Assembly: GCF_022347725.1 (NCBI RefSeq)
Contig: NZ_JAKRGB010000011.1
Location: forward strand, 62,001 to 126,000
Direction: 5' to 3'
From: Ruegeria sp. Ofav3-42
Lineage (GTDB): Bacteria > Pseudomonadota > Alphaproteobacteria > Rhodobacterales > Rhodobacteraceae
DNA length: 64,000 bases
Part shown: positions 53,447 to 62,405 of the stretch, one piece after another
Layout: each line of letters starts with the position of its first letter
Position numbering within the stretch: the stretch's first letter is position 1
Program-made: the position numbers and the translations under genes
The notes under the pieces: generated by a model
What the model was told of the DNA's origin: nothing
What the model saw: the letters and a program-made list of their open reading frames with translations, nothing else
Database searches by the model: none

Positions 53447-53850
53447 ATACTCGAGGATAAATCAGCGAACACTGAGCAAATAATTGTGGCGAAAACGAGA
53501 AACGCACGACCGCCCGGGCAGGAAAATCAATAAACGGCACCAGAAACGTGTCTCCAAAAGGGCTCTGTGAACAACATCAGCCACAAGCATTAACTTGACA
53601 AACTCGTCTTGACCCCTCATGTGCCGCCAGAAAGCGCTGAAGCGTGAGCATTGGCGGGTCCTACAGACCCCACGGCGCACCACATCACTCCAGTTCCCAT
53701 TCACGCAGGGTTCTTGTTGCGACGGCCGGATGCCGCAGGACTCGCCTGCACGTCCCGAGGTCTCGCGGAAACCCGGCCGGTCACGCGCTGCGTGGCCTGA
53801 CATGACTCGTCCGCGTGGGAGTGTCCCCGTGGATCGCAAAGGATAGTTGT
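53447..53850. promoter_or_regulatory. Long gene-free region and leader of the DEAD-box helicase gene
   Basis: 404 nt without a convincing gene. It must hold the promoter of the minus-strand membrane protein and the leader of the helicase gene. TTGACA (about 53596) and a second TTGACC 13 nt on are promoter-like. The last 200 nt are GC-rich with several possible stems, ending in GGGAGTGTCCCC close to the ribosome binding site. Long structured leaders are common in cold-induced DEAD-box helicases; that is the only reason to suspect regulation here. Confidence 0.4.
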
Positions 53851-55113
53851 TTGTTCGACTTTGATATGCTTGGCCTTGCGCCAGCCCTGAACGACGCGCT
53901 GAAACGCGCCAATTTCTCACAACCCACCCCAATCCAGAACCAGGCCATCCCGTTGGCCCTGAACGGGAACGATATTCTGGGCCTCGCGCAGACCGGCACC
54001 GGCAAGACGTTGGCCTTTGGCCTGCCGCTGATCGATCACCTGCTGGCGCAACCGGGCAAGCCAGCACCCAAAACAGCCAAAGCGCTGATCCTCGCCCCCA
54101 CCCGCGAACTGGTCAACCAGATCGCCGAAAGTCTGCGCAACCTGACTCAGAAGACCAAACTGCGCGTCGCCACCGTTGTCGGGGGGCAGTCCATCGGCAA
54201 ACAGATCTCGTTCCTATCGCGCGGAACTGACATTCTGGTCGCCACGCCCGGTCGCCTGATCGACCTGATGGAACGCGAGGCGGTTGACCTCAGTTCGGTG
54301 CGCCATCTGGTTCTGGACGAGGCGGACCAGATGCTTGACATGGGTTTCATCCACGCGCTGCGCAAAATTGCACCCAAACTGGGCACACCGCGCCAGACCA
54401 TGCTGTTTTCGGCAACGATGCCGAAACAGATGGAAGAGATCAGCCAGGCCTACCTGAACAACCCGCAACGAGTGCAGGTTTCGCCTCCGGGCAAGGCGGC
54501 GGACAAGATCGCTCAATCCGTGCACTTCCTGAGCCGGGCTGAGAAACCCGCAAAACTGCGCGAAATCCTTTCTGCGGACATGGGCGCGCTGACTTTGGTT
54601 TTTGCACGTACCAAACACGGTGCGGAACGCCTGATGAAAGACCTCGTCAAAGACGGTTTCAACGCCGCTTCAATTCACGGCAATAAAAGCCAGGGGCAAC
54701 GCGACCGCGCCATCAAAGCGTTTCGTGCCGGAGAGATCAACGTGCTGGTTGCCACCGATGTCGCCGCGCGCGGCATCGACATTCCGGGTGTCGCTTATGT
54801 GATCAACTATGACCTGCCCGAGGTGCCGGACAACTATGTTCACCGCATTGGCCGAACGGCCCGTGCCGGGCGCGAAGGCGAAGGAATAGCGTTCTGCGCC
54901 CCCGATGAGCTGGACCAGTTCCGTCAGATTCAGAAACTGATGAAAATCGAAATCCCGGTGGCGAGCGGCACGATGCCGGAAGTCGCTGAACCCAAAAAAC
55001 CTCGCGGACGTGGCGGTTTCCGAGGCCGCGGGTTCAAACCAAAAGCTGCGAACGCGGCGTCCAAGCCTGCGCCGTCCAAGCGTCGCCGGCCACGTCGACG
55101 CCCCGCTGCTTAA
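53851..55113 (+). CDS. DEAD-box ATP-dependent RNA helicase (RhlE-like)
   Basis: 420 residues. The TTG start at 53851 is chosen because AAGGA lies 7 nt upstream and the protein then begins MFDFDMLGLAPALNDAL, as family members do; a later ATG at 53866 is possible. All motifs are present: Q motif (PTPIQNQAIP), AQTGTGKT, PTRELVNQI, DEADQMLDMGF, SAT, and HRIGRTARAG. The C-terminal tail (about 375-420, GRGGFRGRGFKPKAANAASK) is basic and Gly/Arg-rich, binding RNA. Role in ribosome assembly or RNA decay, probably important in the cold. Confidence 0.93.
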   Translation: MFDFDMLGLAPALNDALKRANFSQPTPIQNQAIPLALNGNDILGLAQTGTGKTLAFGLPLIDHLLAQPGKPAPKTAKALILAPTRELVNQIAESLRNLTQKTKLRVATVVGGQSIGKQISFLSRGTDILVATPGRLIDLMEREAVDLSSVRHLVLDEADQMLDMGFIHALRKIAPKLGTPRQTMLFSATMPKQMEEISQAYLNNPQRVQVSPPGKAADKIAQSVHFLSRAEKPAKLREILSADMGALTLVFARTKHGAERLMKDLVKDGFNAASIHGNKSQGQRDRAIKAFRAGEINVLVATDVAARGIDIPGVAYVINYDLPEVPDNYVHRIGRTARAGREGEGIAFCAPDELDQFRQIQKLMKIEIPVASGTMPEVAEPKKPRGRGGFRGRGFKPKAANAASKPAPSKRRRPRRRPAA

Positions 55114-55132
55114 GCCAAATATAACAGGGCAC

Positions 55133-55240
55133 GTTTGCAACCAAGCCTCTTACCGGGAGTGTTGCAAACTCAAAAACAACCCAAGGTGCAACGGGCTCTT
55201 ACAAGGAAAACACCCTCGCAGAAATCTGCGAGGGTGTTTT
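55133..55240 (+). other. Structured 3' UTR of the helicase gene, possible small RNA
   Basis: After the helicase stop, GTTTGCAA (55133-55140) and TTGCAAAC (55162-55169) form a perfect 8-bp inverted repeat with a 21-nt loop, followed by a linker and the strong terminator at 55207-55240. Such an arrangement is seen in 3'UTR-derived small RNAs. No known RNA family recognised. Confidence 0.35.
55207..55240. terminator. Bidirectional rho-independent terminator
   Basis: Perfect 16-bp inverted repeat, arms AAAACACCCTCGCAGA and TCTGCGAGGGTGTTTT with a 2-nt centre. It ends both the helicase transcript (plus) and that of the small gene 55342-55674 (minus). Confidence 0.93.
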
Positions 55241-55341
55241 GGCTTCAAGCGTCGGTTGTGCGGATTTAAAGCGGACCTTTGCGCCCCGTCAATTTATCCA
55301 CTTTGAGCAAAAAACAGGTGTCGTGAATATGTTTCAAACAA

Positions 55342-55674
55342 CTAAGTATGAGAACCCGTAAGGTCTTCCTTCGTAATTCTTAGCATTGGCCCAGCAGTTT
55401 TAGGGTCCCATCCCATCTGAACTGCCATTGAAATCCAACGGGTGATATCGGCGGGTGTGACGGGTTCAACCTTAAGCGTACCCCAGTCTTTAGGGTGCGG
55501 GCGGTCTGTTTCAATGTGAAGTTTAGCGCCTTTTACCGTGGCATTTTCAATCGCAATGTGAATTTTTCCGGATCCATAGTCCGTTTGGGAAAAGGTCGCC
55601 TTTCTCCTTACCAACCAGCGAAAATCTTCGCCCTCAACTGTTATCGTACGAGTTCCTTTTCTTGGTATCGCCAT
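55342..55674 (-). CDS. Hypothetical protein, 110 residues
   Basis: Starts MAIPRKGTRTITVEGEDFRWL and contains FRWLVRRKATFSQ, then ends with an ITRWISMAVQMGWDPKTAGP helix. Proteins of this form (short beta-rich N-terminus with Gly-Arg turn, C-terminal helix with GW.P) occur in scattered bacteria and are uncharacterised; that is from memory. No signal or membrane segment. Lower GC than neighbours. Stands alone between a terminator and mltG. Confidence 0.68.
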   Translation of the reverse strand: MAIPRKGTRTITVEGEDFRWLVRRKATFSQTDYGSGKIHIAIENATVKGAKLHIETDRPHPKDWGTLKVEPVTPADITRWISMAVQMGWDPKTAGPMLRITKEDLTGSHT

Positions 55675-55918
55675 CAGGGTTCTCGATCCGTCACTATAAG
55701 GTCCCGGCCATAGTGCCCCCCACGATACACGGCCTCAAATCGATTGAAAGGGCTAGATATGGCGCTGGCTGAGACTCCCATTCCAGATTTTTAGGGCCGC
55801 ATTCGCGGGGCGTTTTGCGCTCCGAATCTGACACTAAGGTGCCACTGATCGCGCAACCGCTGTCACGTGATCAGCAACTCTTCTGGCAAGAGGCTTAGTT
55901 TCCGACTCCGCTCTTACC

Positions 55919-57079
55919 TTAATTGCCCGAACTTTGCCGCTCGGCCTCAATCTCGCGCCACTTGGCGACGTTACGATTGTGTTCTTGCAGGGTTTCCGCA
56001 AACGCGTGCCCACCTGTTCCATCCGCAACGAAGAAGACGAAATTGGTGTCTTCGGGCGCGACGGCTGCCTCAAGGCTGGCCAGTCCCGGGTTTGCAATCG
56101 GTGTCGGTGGCAAGCCATCGATCACGTAGGTATTCCAGGGCGTTGCTCGGCGCAGCTCACTGCGACGAAGACCACGGCCCAGCGTGCCCTGCCCCTTGGT
56201 GACGCCGTAGATGACCGTCGGGTCCGTTTGCAGCTTCATACCCTGTTCAAGGCGGTTCACAAAGACACTGGCAACCTGGCCGCGCTCATGCGGGACGCCG
56301 GTTTCCTTTTCGATGATTGACGCAAGGATCAGCATCTCTTCCGGGCTGCTGATGGGCAAATCGTCCTGACGGCTTTCCCAAACAGCGTTGACGCGCAGTT
56401 GTTGTTTGTCCTGCATCGCCTGCAAGATTGCGGCTCGGTCGTCCCCGGGGGCCAGTTCATAACTATCCGGGGCCAACATGCCCTCGGCTGGGATTTCCCC
56501 GATTTCGCCGGTCAGCGTGTCAATTCCTTTAAGCCCTTCAGCCACCTGCCAGGATGTCACACCCTCGGCCACCGATACGCGATACCGGGTGTCGGCGTCG
56601 CCGCGCTTTTCGGTGTATTCGGCGGGAATATCCTCGTCAGTCGCATCAAACGAGGCGATTTCGACAAACTCCAGCGTCGCAGGATCCAGTTCGCGCACGC
56701 GGGTCTGGATGCGGGTTACGCCGATACGGTACTCGATCTCGGACCCACAGGTGCTGGCACCGCTGCTGGTGATTTCGTCGATGATCTGCTCCATCGACGC
56801 ACCTTCACGAACCAGAAAGCTGCCAGCCTTCAGTTGCTGGGCTTTGTCGGTGTAGTCCGCACCCATCCGGAAAATCGTCGCGTTGCTGATTGCGCCCTGA
56901 TCTTCCAGTTCACGGCTCACCTTTGTCATGTTCGAACCGCTTTTGACCTGCAGGCACATCGCGGTTTCCAGCGGGCCCTCGGCCTTATATTGCGACTGGC
57001 CCCACAGGATCAGCCCGCCCATCAGGAACAGACCGACGATCAGCAGGGTCAACGCATTCGAAGCAAGAGCCCGGAACAT
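55919..57079 (-). CDS. mltG: Endolytic murein transglycosylase MltG
   Basis: Inner-membrane transglycosylase that cuts nascent glycan strands. 386 residues: one transmembrane helix (LTLLIVGLFLMGGLILWG, about 9-26), a LysM-like region (about 35-100) and the YceG domain (about 170-370). The catalytic Glu is in ASIIEKETGVPHERGQVA; also LQTDPTVIYGVTKG and PTPIANPGLASLEAAV. Stop codon to start distance from fabF is zero, so the genes are co-transcribed; the fabF-mltG pair is common in alphaproteobacteria. Confidence 0.95.
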   Translation of the reverse strand: MFRALASNALTLLIVGLFLMGGLILWGQSQYKAEGPLETAMCLQVKSGSNMTKVSRELEDQGAISNATIFRMGADYTDKAQQLKAGSFLVREGASMEQIIDEITSSGASTCGSEIEYRIGVTRIQTRVRELDPATLEFVEIASFDATDEDIPAEYTEKRGDADTRYRVSVAEGVTSWQVAEGLKGIDTLTGEIGEIPAEGMLAPDSYELAPGDDRAAILQAMQDKQQLRVNAVWESRQDDLPISSPEEMLILASIIEKETGVPHERGQVASVFVNRLEQGMKLQTDPTVIYGVTKGQGTLGRGLRRSELRRATPWNTYVIDGLPPTPIANPGLASLEAAVAPEDTNFVFFVADGTGGHAFAETLQEHNRNVAKWREIEAERQSSGN

Positions 57080-58345
57080 TTAGCTGACCTTTCCGAAGAT
57101 CACGCTGGCGTTGGTGCCGCCAAAGCCGAACGAATTTGACAGAGCCACATTGATCTCACGTTCGCGTTTTGCATTCGGCGCAAGATCGATCGGCGTTTCA
57201 ACCGCAGGGTTGTCCAGATTGATCGTCGGAGGCGCAACCTGATCGCGGATTGCGAGGATCGAGAAGATCGCCTCAATCGCACCAGCCGCACCCAGAAGGT
57301 GGCCGGTGGCCGATTTGGTCGACGTCATGGTCGCCTTGCTGGCGTGATCGCCAAGCAGGCGTTCCACAGCGCCCAGCTCAATCGTGTCGGCCATGGTCGA
57401 GGTGCCATGCGCGTTGATGTAATCCAGATCCTTCGGCTCCAGACCGGCGCTGCGCAGCGCGGCTTTCATCGAACGTTCTGCGCCATCGCCATCTTCGGAC
57501 GGAGCGGTGATGTGGTAAGCGTCGCCGGACATGCCGTAACCCAGAACCTCGGCATAGATCTTCGCGCCGCGCGCTTTGGCATGCTCGTAGTCTTCCAGAA
57601 CAACGATTCCTGCGCCCTCACCCATGACAAATCCGTCACGGTCCACATCATATGGGCGGCTCGCTTTCTTCGGATCGTCAGCATATTTGGTCGACAGCGC
57701 CTTACAGGCGTTGAAACCAGCGATGCCGATCTCGCAGATGCAGCCTTCACCGCCACCCGCAACCATGACGTCCGCGTCACCAGCGCGGATGATGCGGCTC
57801 GCGTCGCCAATGGCGTGCGCGCCCGTGGAACACGCGGTCACGACCGAGTGGTTCGGCCCCTTGAACCCATGACGGATCGAAACCTGACCGGATGCCAGGT
57901 TGATTAGCGCGCCAGGGATAAAGAAGGGCGACACGCGACGCGGACCCTTGTCCCGGATCAGGTTCGCGGTTTCCGCAATGGATCCCAGACCTCCGATGCC
58001 AGATCCGATCAGGACACCTGTACGCAGGCGGTCCTCTTCATCCTCCGGCAGCCAGTCCGCATCCTTGCAGGCCATCTCGGCAGCCGCGATGGAATACAGA
58101 ATGAAATCTTCGATCTTGCGCTGCTCTTTTGGTGGCAACCAATCGTCGGGGTTAAATGTTCCATTGGTCCCATCGCCACGCGGAACTTCGCAGGCATAGG
58201 TCGTGGTGACACCGCTTGCTTCGGCATCAAACTGCGTGATCGGGCCCGCACCGGATTCTCCCTCCAGCAGCCGCGACCAAGATTCCTCGACCCCGCTGGC
58301 CAAAGGAGTGACCAATCCCAGACCGGTTACAACGACTCTGCGCAT
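57080..58345 (-). CDS. fabF: 3-oxoacyl-ACP synthase II
   Basis: Condensing enzyme of fatty-acid elongation. 421 residues, intact Cys172-His-His triad: TACSTGAHAIG, INAHGTST and KSATGHLLGAAG. FGFGGTNASVIF at the C-terminus is standard. Start MRRVVVTGLGLVTPL. It should follow acpP and fabG in function; here a HisA-like and a GNAT gene stand between them. Abuts mltG. Confidence 0.97.
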   Translation of the reverse strand: MRRVVVTGLGLVTPLASGVEESWSRLLEGESGAGPITQFDAEASGVTTTYACEVPRGDGTNGTFNPDDWLPPKEQRKIEDFILYSIAAAEMACKDADWLPEDEEDRLRTGVLIGSGIGGLGSIAETANLIRDKGPRRVSPFFIPGALINLASGQVSIRHGFKGPNHSVVTACSTGAHAIGDASRIIRAGDADVMVAGGGEGCICEIGIAGFNACKALSTKYADDPKKASRPYDVDRDGFVMGEGAGIVVLEDYEHAKARGAKIYAEVLGYGMSGDAYHITAPSEDGDGAERSMKAALRSAGLEPKDLDYINAHGTSTMADTIELGAVERLLGDHASKATMTSTKSATGHLLGAAGAIEAIFSILAIRDQVAPPTINLDNPAVETPIDLAPNAKREREINVALSNSFGFGGTNASVIFGKVS

Positions 58346-58479
58346 GAAATGCCTCTTGCCTGCTTCCTATTTGAGAACCGCTCATACCCCGGCCCGGGGT
58401 CCGGGGGCAAGAGCAACGGCACATTCCGCACCGGCACCATTTCGCCGGAAGTTTCTGCAGACGGCTTTGTGCCGGAACG

Positions 58480-58519
58480 AAAAGCCCCGCCCCTTCCACG
58501 GATTTGAAAGGGACGGGGC
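58480..58519 (-). terminator. Rho-independent terminator after the HisA-like gene
   Basis: 12-bp stem (58484-58495 with 58508-58519) with one mismatch, GCCCCG arms at the base, followed on the minus strand by TTTTCG. It separates the HisA-like gene from fabF. Confidence 0.8.
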
Positions 58520-58538
58520 GCGATAATCAGTCTTGATT

Positions 58539-59282
58539 TTACTGGAACTCGGCAACCGGCTCGTGGGCATGCGCTGCGACTTCGAGCGCATCCGACAATT
58601 CGATTGTCTTGCGGAACAAAGCCCGCCCGACCAGAGCACCCGAGATATTGTGCACATAGGCCAGACGCGAGATGTCATCTGCGGTCCGAACGACACCGCT
58701 GGCGATCACGGGGGTCCGGGATGCCGCTGCCAGACCAGAAATCAGACCCAGCTGCGCGTCGACGTCCTCGATATCGCTGTCGATGTCAGTGACCAGAATC
58801 GCCGCGAACGGTGTTCCTTCAAAGGCTTCGATGAACGCTTCGGGTGTAAACGCGCTCTGGCTGCGCCAGCCCTCAGTCATCACCTGGCCCTGCCAAACGT
58901 CAACGGCCAGCACGATCTGGTCCGGGTACAGCTTGGCCAGTTCCTTGACCAAATTGGGATCCCAGGCCGCCAGAGTACCGATCACGATCCGTCCGACACC
59001 TTTGTCGATCCAGTACTCAACCTGTTCCCGTGTCCGCATACCACCGGCCAGTTGAACCGACATTTCGGACGTACGGATAATTTCCTCGACCAACTCGGTG
59101 TTGGTATCGCGGCCTTCGATCGCATCGAAATCCGTCAGGTGCATCCAAGTGGCACCGGCGGCCGACCAACTGCGTGCCGTTTCCGTCGGATTCACATGCC
59201 AGATCATCGCGTCGTCCAGACGGCCCTTGTCCAGCGTGACGCACCGGCCGTTCTGCAATTCCATTGTGGGGTAAATCCTCAT
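58539..59282 (-). CDS. HisA-like phosphoribosyl isomerase paralogue
   Basis: 247 residues, TIM barrel of the HisA/HisF family. The ATG at 59282 has GGAGGAG at ideal distance. The second catalytic Asp is kept (Asp128 in VLAVDVWQGQ) and the phosphate loops are present (VQLAGGMRT, IASGVVRT), but position 8, the essential Asp of HisA, is Glu (YPTMELQNG). It is away from any his gene. From memory, roseobacters have this second HisA-like protein besides the one in the his cluster. Substrate may differ from histidine precursor; function not assigned. Confidence 0.8.
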   Translation of the reverse strand: MRIYPTMELQNGRCVTLDKGRLDDAMIWHVNPTETARSWSAAGATWMHLTDFDAIEGRDTNTELVEEIIRTSEMSVQLAGGMRTREQVEYWIDKGVGRIVIGTLAAWDPNLVKELAKLYPDQIVLAVDVWQGQVMTEGWRSQSAFTPEAFIEAFEGTPFAAILVTDIDSDIEDVDAQLGLISGLAAASRTPVIASGVVRTADDISRLAYVHNISGALVGRALFRKTIELSDALEVAAHAHEPVAEFQ

Positions 59283-59404
59283 GAGCATTCTCCTCCGCTC
59301 AATCGCTTTGCCAATCCAGAGTACCATACACGCGGAAGATCAGCGCGATTTTACCAAGATCGGCAAACTACGGCCAGTTTGCGGCATCACGAAGTCTCAA
59401 ATTG

Positions 59405-59944
59405 TCAGTGACGGGCGGGCGGTCCGTTGCGGCGAAGCAGCGTGACTTCGCTGCCGTTGAACTCACATTCCCGCAATGGGATGTATCCCAGCTTGTCCGC
59501 CAGCTTTTGCGAAGCCGTATTTGCCGAGTTCACCATCGCGACAAGCGGACCCGGCATGATCCTGTCAAACCAGTCATGCGCGGCCTGCGCGGCCTCCAAC
59601 CCCAGCCCCTGTCCTTGGGCTTCGGGCACCAGAATCCATCCGGCCTCGGGGAAGCTGTCGAAATCCTCGCCGATCGAACGATTGCCGTAGAAAAACCCGG
59701 CCTGACCGATCATTTGCCGATTCGACTGCTGGACAACGGCCCATTGGCCAAACCCGGCCATCTGCCAGTGACCCGCATTGCGAAGAAAAGAATCCCACGC
59801 CTCTCCACGAGATCGCGGCATGCCGCCTATATGGCGCACGATGCATGGGTTGCGCCAAATCTCGGCGAACCGATTGAAATCTTCTGGCCGCATGGCGCAC
59901 AACGTCAGGCGTGCCGTGTTTATCATCGGGGTGGATCGTATCAT
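59405..59944 (-). CDS. GNAT family N-acetyltransferase (RimJ/RimL-like)
   Basis: About 179 residues; starts at 59944 or 59926 cannot be decided as neither has a good ribosome binding site. RimJ/RimL-type beginning NTARLTLCAMRPEDFNRFAEIW, acetyl-CoA site in VPEAQGQGLGLEAAQAAHDW, and C-terminal NTASQKLADKLGYIPL. Acetylates a protein N-terminus or small amine; target unknown. Confidence 0.85.
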   Translation of the reverse strand: MIRSTPMINTARLTLCAMRPEDFNRFAEIWRNPCIVRHIGGMPRSRGEAWDSFLRNAGHWQMAGFGQWAVVQQSNRQMIGQAGFFYGNRSIGEDFDSFPEAGWILVPEAQGQGLGLEAAQAAHDWFDRIMPGPLVAMVNSANTASQKLADKLGYIPLRECEFNGSEVTLLRRNGPPARH

Positions 59945-60029
59945 GCCCTGCCCGCTTGGAATTTTGTGCCTCACGTAAATGGTTGCGAACGATTGACGCA
60001 CCTTGCAAGCCCGAATTCCGTGCAGGCAA

Positions 60030-60063
60030 TAAAAAACGGCGCCTCCGTTGCCCGGAAGCGCCG
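60030..60063 (-). terminator. Rho-independent terminator of acpP
   Basis: On the minus strand an 11-bp stem (CGGCGCTTCCG / CGGAGGCGCCG, one G-U pair) with a 5-nt loop and a following TTTTTT run, 21 nt after the acpP stop. Confidence 0.92.
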
Positions 60064-60084
60064 CTTTAAACGACTTAGAAGCTC

Positions 60085-60318
60085 TTAGGAGGCTTCCGAG
60101 ATGAATTTGACGGCGTCGCCAAACGTCTGGATGGTCTCGGCTGCGTCATCGGGGATCTCGATGCCGAACTCTTCTTCGAAGGCCATAACCAGCTCAACAG
60201 TGTCCAGGCTGTCTGCGCCCAGATCGTCGATGAAGGACGCGTTTTCGGTCACTTTGTCTTCTTCAACACCCAGGTGCTCAACAACGATCTTTTTAACGCG
60301 ATCTGCGACGTCGCTCAT
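60085..60318 (-). CDS. acpP: Acyl carrier protein
   Basis: 77 residues, acidic four-helix carrier. The 4'-phosphopantetheine is attached to Ser37 in [18 protein letters not shown]. Lies after fabG (209 nt gap) and before its own terminator. The gap may carry a separate acpP promoter, as expected for such a highly expressed gene. Confidence 0.98.
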   Translation of the reverse strand: MSDVADRVKKIVVEHLGVEEDKVTENASFIDDLGADSLDTVELVMAFEEEFGIEIPDDAAETIQTFGDAVKFISEAS

Positions 60319-60527
60319 GTCTATTCCTCATTCCGTTTTCAGGGCCTATTGCCCGGTTCTGCCCTTGCCCGCTCAGGCTGGCTTTGATTTGCCCGGTGCG
60401 GGCGGTTGGGTCCCGGATGACCGGGAAAGTAGAAGGCCGACCGTTTGGTCGACCTCAGCATTTATGCGCCGCCTATAGCATAGACAACGCGCGAGGCAAA
60501 CGCTTTCGCATCTGCCCCTGTCCGCGC

Positions 60528-61265
60528 TCACAACATGGCCATACCGCCGTTAACATGCAAGGTGGTTCCGGTAACATATCCGGCTTCGGGGCTTGCAAGA
60601 TACAAAACTGCGGCAGCAATTTCTGATGCATCGCCCATGCGCCCTGCCGGAACCTGCCCCAAAATGCCTGCTTTCTGATCGTCGGTCAGCTTGTCGGTCA
60701 TGGCCGTGGTGATGAAGCCTGGCGCAACCGCATTGGCAGTGATCCCGCGGCTGGCGACCTCGTAGGCCAGCGATTTGGTCATGCCGACCATACCCGCCTT
60801 GGATGCCGCATAGTTCGCCTGACCGGGGTTGCCGGTGGCGCCAACCACGGACGAGATATTGATGATCCGGCCCCAACGCGCCTTCATCATGCCCCGCAAG
60901 ACGCCTTTGCACAGCCGGGCAGTCGAGGTCATGTTCACGTCGATCACGCTCTGCCACTCGTCGTCCGACATACGCATGAACAGGTTGTCGCGCGTGATCC
61001 CAGCGTTGTTGACCAGAATATCAACCGATCCCATCGCCTCGGCCGCCTGTTTCGGCAGCGCGGCCACGGCTTCGCCGTCGCTCAGGTTGCATGGCAGGAC
61101 ATGAGCCCGGTCGCCCAACTCAGCCGCCAGCGCCTCCAGCGGCTCAACGCGCGTTCCGGACAGCGCAACCGTGGCACCAGCGCCATGCAGAGCGCGTGCA
61201 ATCTCACCACCAATCCCGCCGGACGCACCGGTGATCAGCGCATTCTTACCTGTCAAATCAAACAT
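60528..61265 (-). CDS. fabG: 3-oxoacyl-ACP reductase
   Basis: Short-chain dehydrogenase, 245 residues, NADPH-dependent reduction of 3-oxoacyl-ACP. Cofactor motif TGASGGIGGEIARAL, NNAG, and catalytic Ser-Tyr-Lys in ISSVVGATGNPGQANYAASK. Follows fabD by 42 nt, giving the operon fabD-fabG-acpP. Confidence 0.97.
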   Translation of the reverse strand: MFDLTGKNALITGASGGIGGEIARALHGAGATVALSGTRVEPLEALAAELGDRAHVLPCNLSDGEAVAALPKQAAEAMGSVDILVNNAGITRDNLFMRMSDDEWQSVIDVNMTSTARLCKGVLRGMMKARWGRIINISSVVGATGNPGQANYAASKAGMVGMTKSLAYEVASRGITANAVAPGFITTAMTDKLTDDQKAGILGQVPAGRMGDASEIAAAVLYLASPEAGYVTGTTLHVNGGMAML

Positions 61266-61307
61266 TCGATCTTCCTTTTACAGCGCAACTTGCGTCGCAC
61301 ATTGTCC

Positions 61308-62246
61308 TTACGATTCGCTCTGAACCACATTCTGCACGTCATCTGGCGTACCAACAGCTTTACCGGCAATCGAACGGTCGATCTTTCGGATCATGCCCGA
61401 CAGCGCCTTGCCCGCGCCAATCTCCCACGTCTCAGTGACGCCCTGCGCGGCCATGTACTGAACGCTCTCGCGCCAGCGCACGGAACCGGTGACCTGCTCG
61501 ATCAGCAACTGGCGGATCAGGTCGGGGTCATTCACGGCCTCGGCGCGAACGTTCGCCACCAGCGGCACCGCCGGAGCTTGGATTTCCACCGCAGCAAGCG
61601 CCTCGGCCATCACATCCGCGGCAGGCTGCATCAATGCACAATGGAACGGAGCACTAACGGGCAGCATAACGGCGCGCTTAGCGCCTTTTTCTTTGGCAAT
61701 CTCCGCAGCGCGTTCCACAGCGGCTTTTGCGCCCGAAACAACAACCTGCGTTGGGTCGTTGTCGTTCGCGGCCTGACAGACCTCACCCTGCGCGGCCTCG
61801 TCTGCAACCGCGCGCACGGCCTCAAGATCCAACCCGAGGATCGCAGCCATCGCGCCCTCTCCAACGGGTACTGCGCTTTGCATCGCTTGACCACGGGTAC
61901 GTAACAAACGGGCCGTATCAGCAACGGTCAGCGCACCGGCGGCGGCCAATGCCGAGTACTCACCCAGCGAGTGACCGGCGACAAATGCCGCATCCGTGAT
62001 CGAAACGCCTTCAGCCTCCAACGCGCGCATCGCGGCCATCGAAGTTGCCATCAGGGCAGGCTGCGCGTTCTGCGTCAGCGTCAGTTCGGCAATGTCACCA
62101 TCCCAGATCAGGCTGCTCAGCTTTTCGCCCAACGCTTCGTCGACCTCATCGAAAATGGCCTGAGCGGCCGGATAGGCCTCGGCCATTGCTTTGCCCATAC
62201 CGATGGTTTGGGCGCCCTGCCCCGGGAAAACGAACGCGCGTGTCAT
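61308..62246 (-). CDS. fabD: Malonyl-CoA:ACP transacylase
   Basis: 312 residues from the ATG at 62246 (MTRAFVFPGQGAQTIGMGK), which has AGAGGT upstream; the frame to 62306 is not supported. Catalytic Ser93 in GHSLGEYSAL and His in PVSAPFHCALM. Loads malonyl groups on AcpP. First gene of fabD-fabG-acpP; divergent from the b561-YceI gene. Confidence 0.97.
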   Translation of the reverse strand: MTRAFVFPGQGAQTIGMGKAMAEAYPAAQAIFDEVDEALGEKLSSLIWDGDIAELTLTQNAQPALMATSMAAMRALEAEGVSITDAAFVAGHSLGEYSALAAAGALTVADTARLLRTRGQAMQSAVPVGEGAMAAILGLDLEAVRAVADEAAQGEVCQAANDNDPTQVVVSGAKAAVERAAEIAKEKGAKRAVMLPVSAPFHCALMQPAADVMAEALAAVEIQAPAVPLVANVRAEAVNDPDLIRQLLIEQVTGSVRWRESVQYMAAQGVTETWEIGAGKALSGMIRKIDRSIAGKAVGTPDDVQNVVQSES

Positions 62247-62405
62247 TGCAACCTCTTGGATGACGTTAGGTTGCGATGGGGTGTAAACCGAGTGAACCAG
62301 CGGCACAAGCTTTGCATCCTGACACGCATTCTGTGCGCTAGACGCTATTGTGTCCGCGTTCTGTGCAATTAGGGTGGCACCAGCAAACAGACCGGAGCTT
62401 TTTTA

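Noticed and set aside
55675..55918. Possible integrase remnant in the gap before mltG
   Set aside because: Short open stretches were translated by eye but show no recombinase motif; left as plain intergenic sequence.
60411..60454. Hairpins after fabG
   Set aside because: TCCCGG-ATGA-CCGGGA and an imperfect neighbour are present, but there is no T-run and the gap probably serves as the acpP promoter; not called as terminator.
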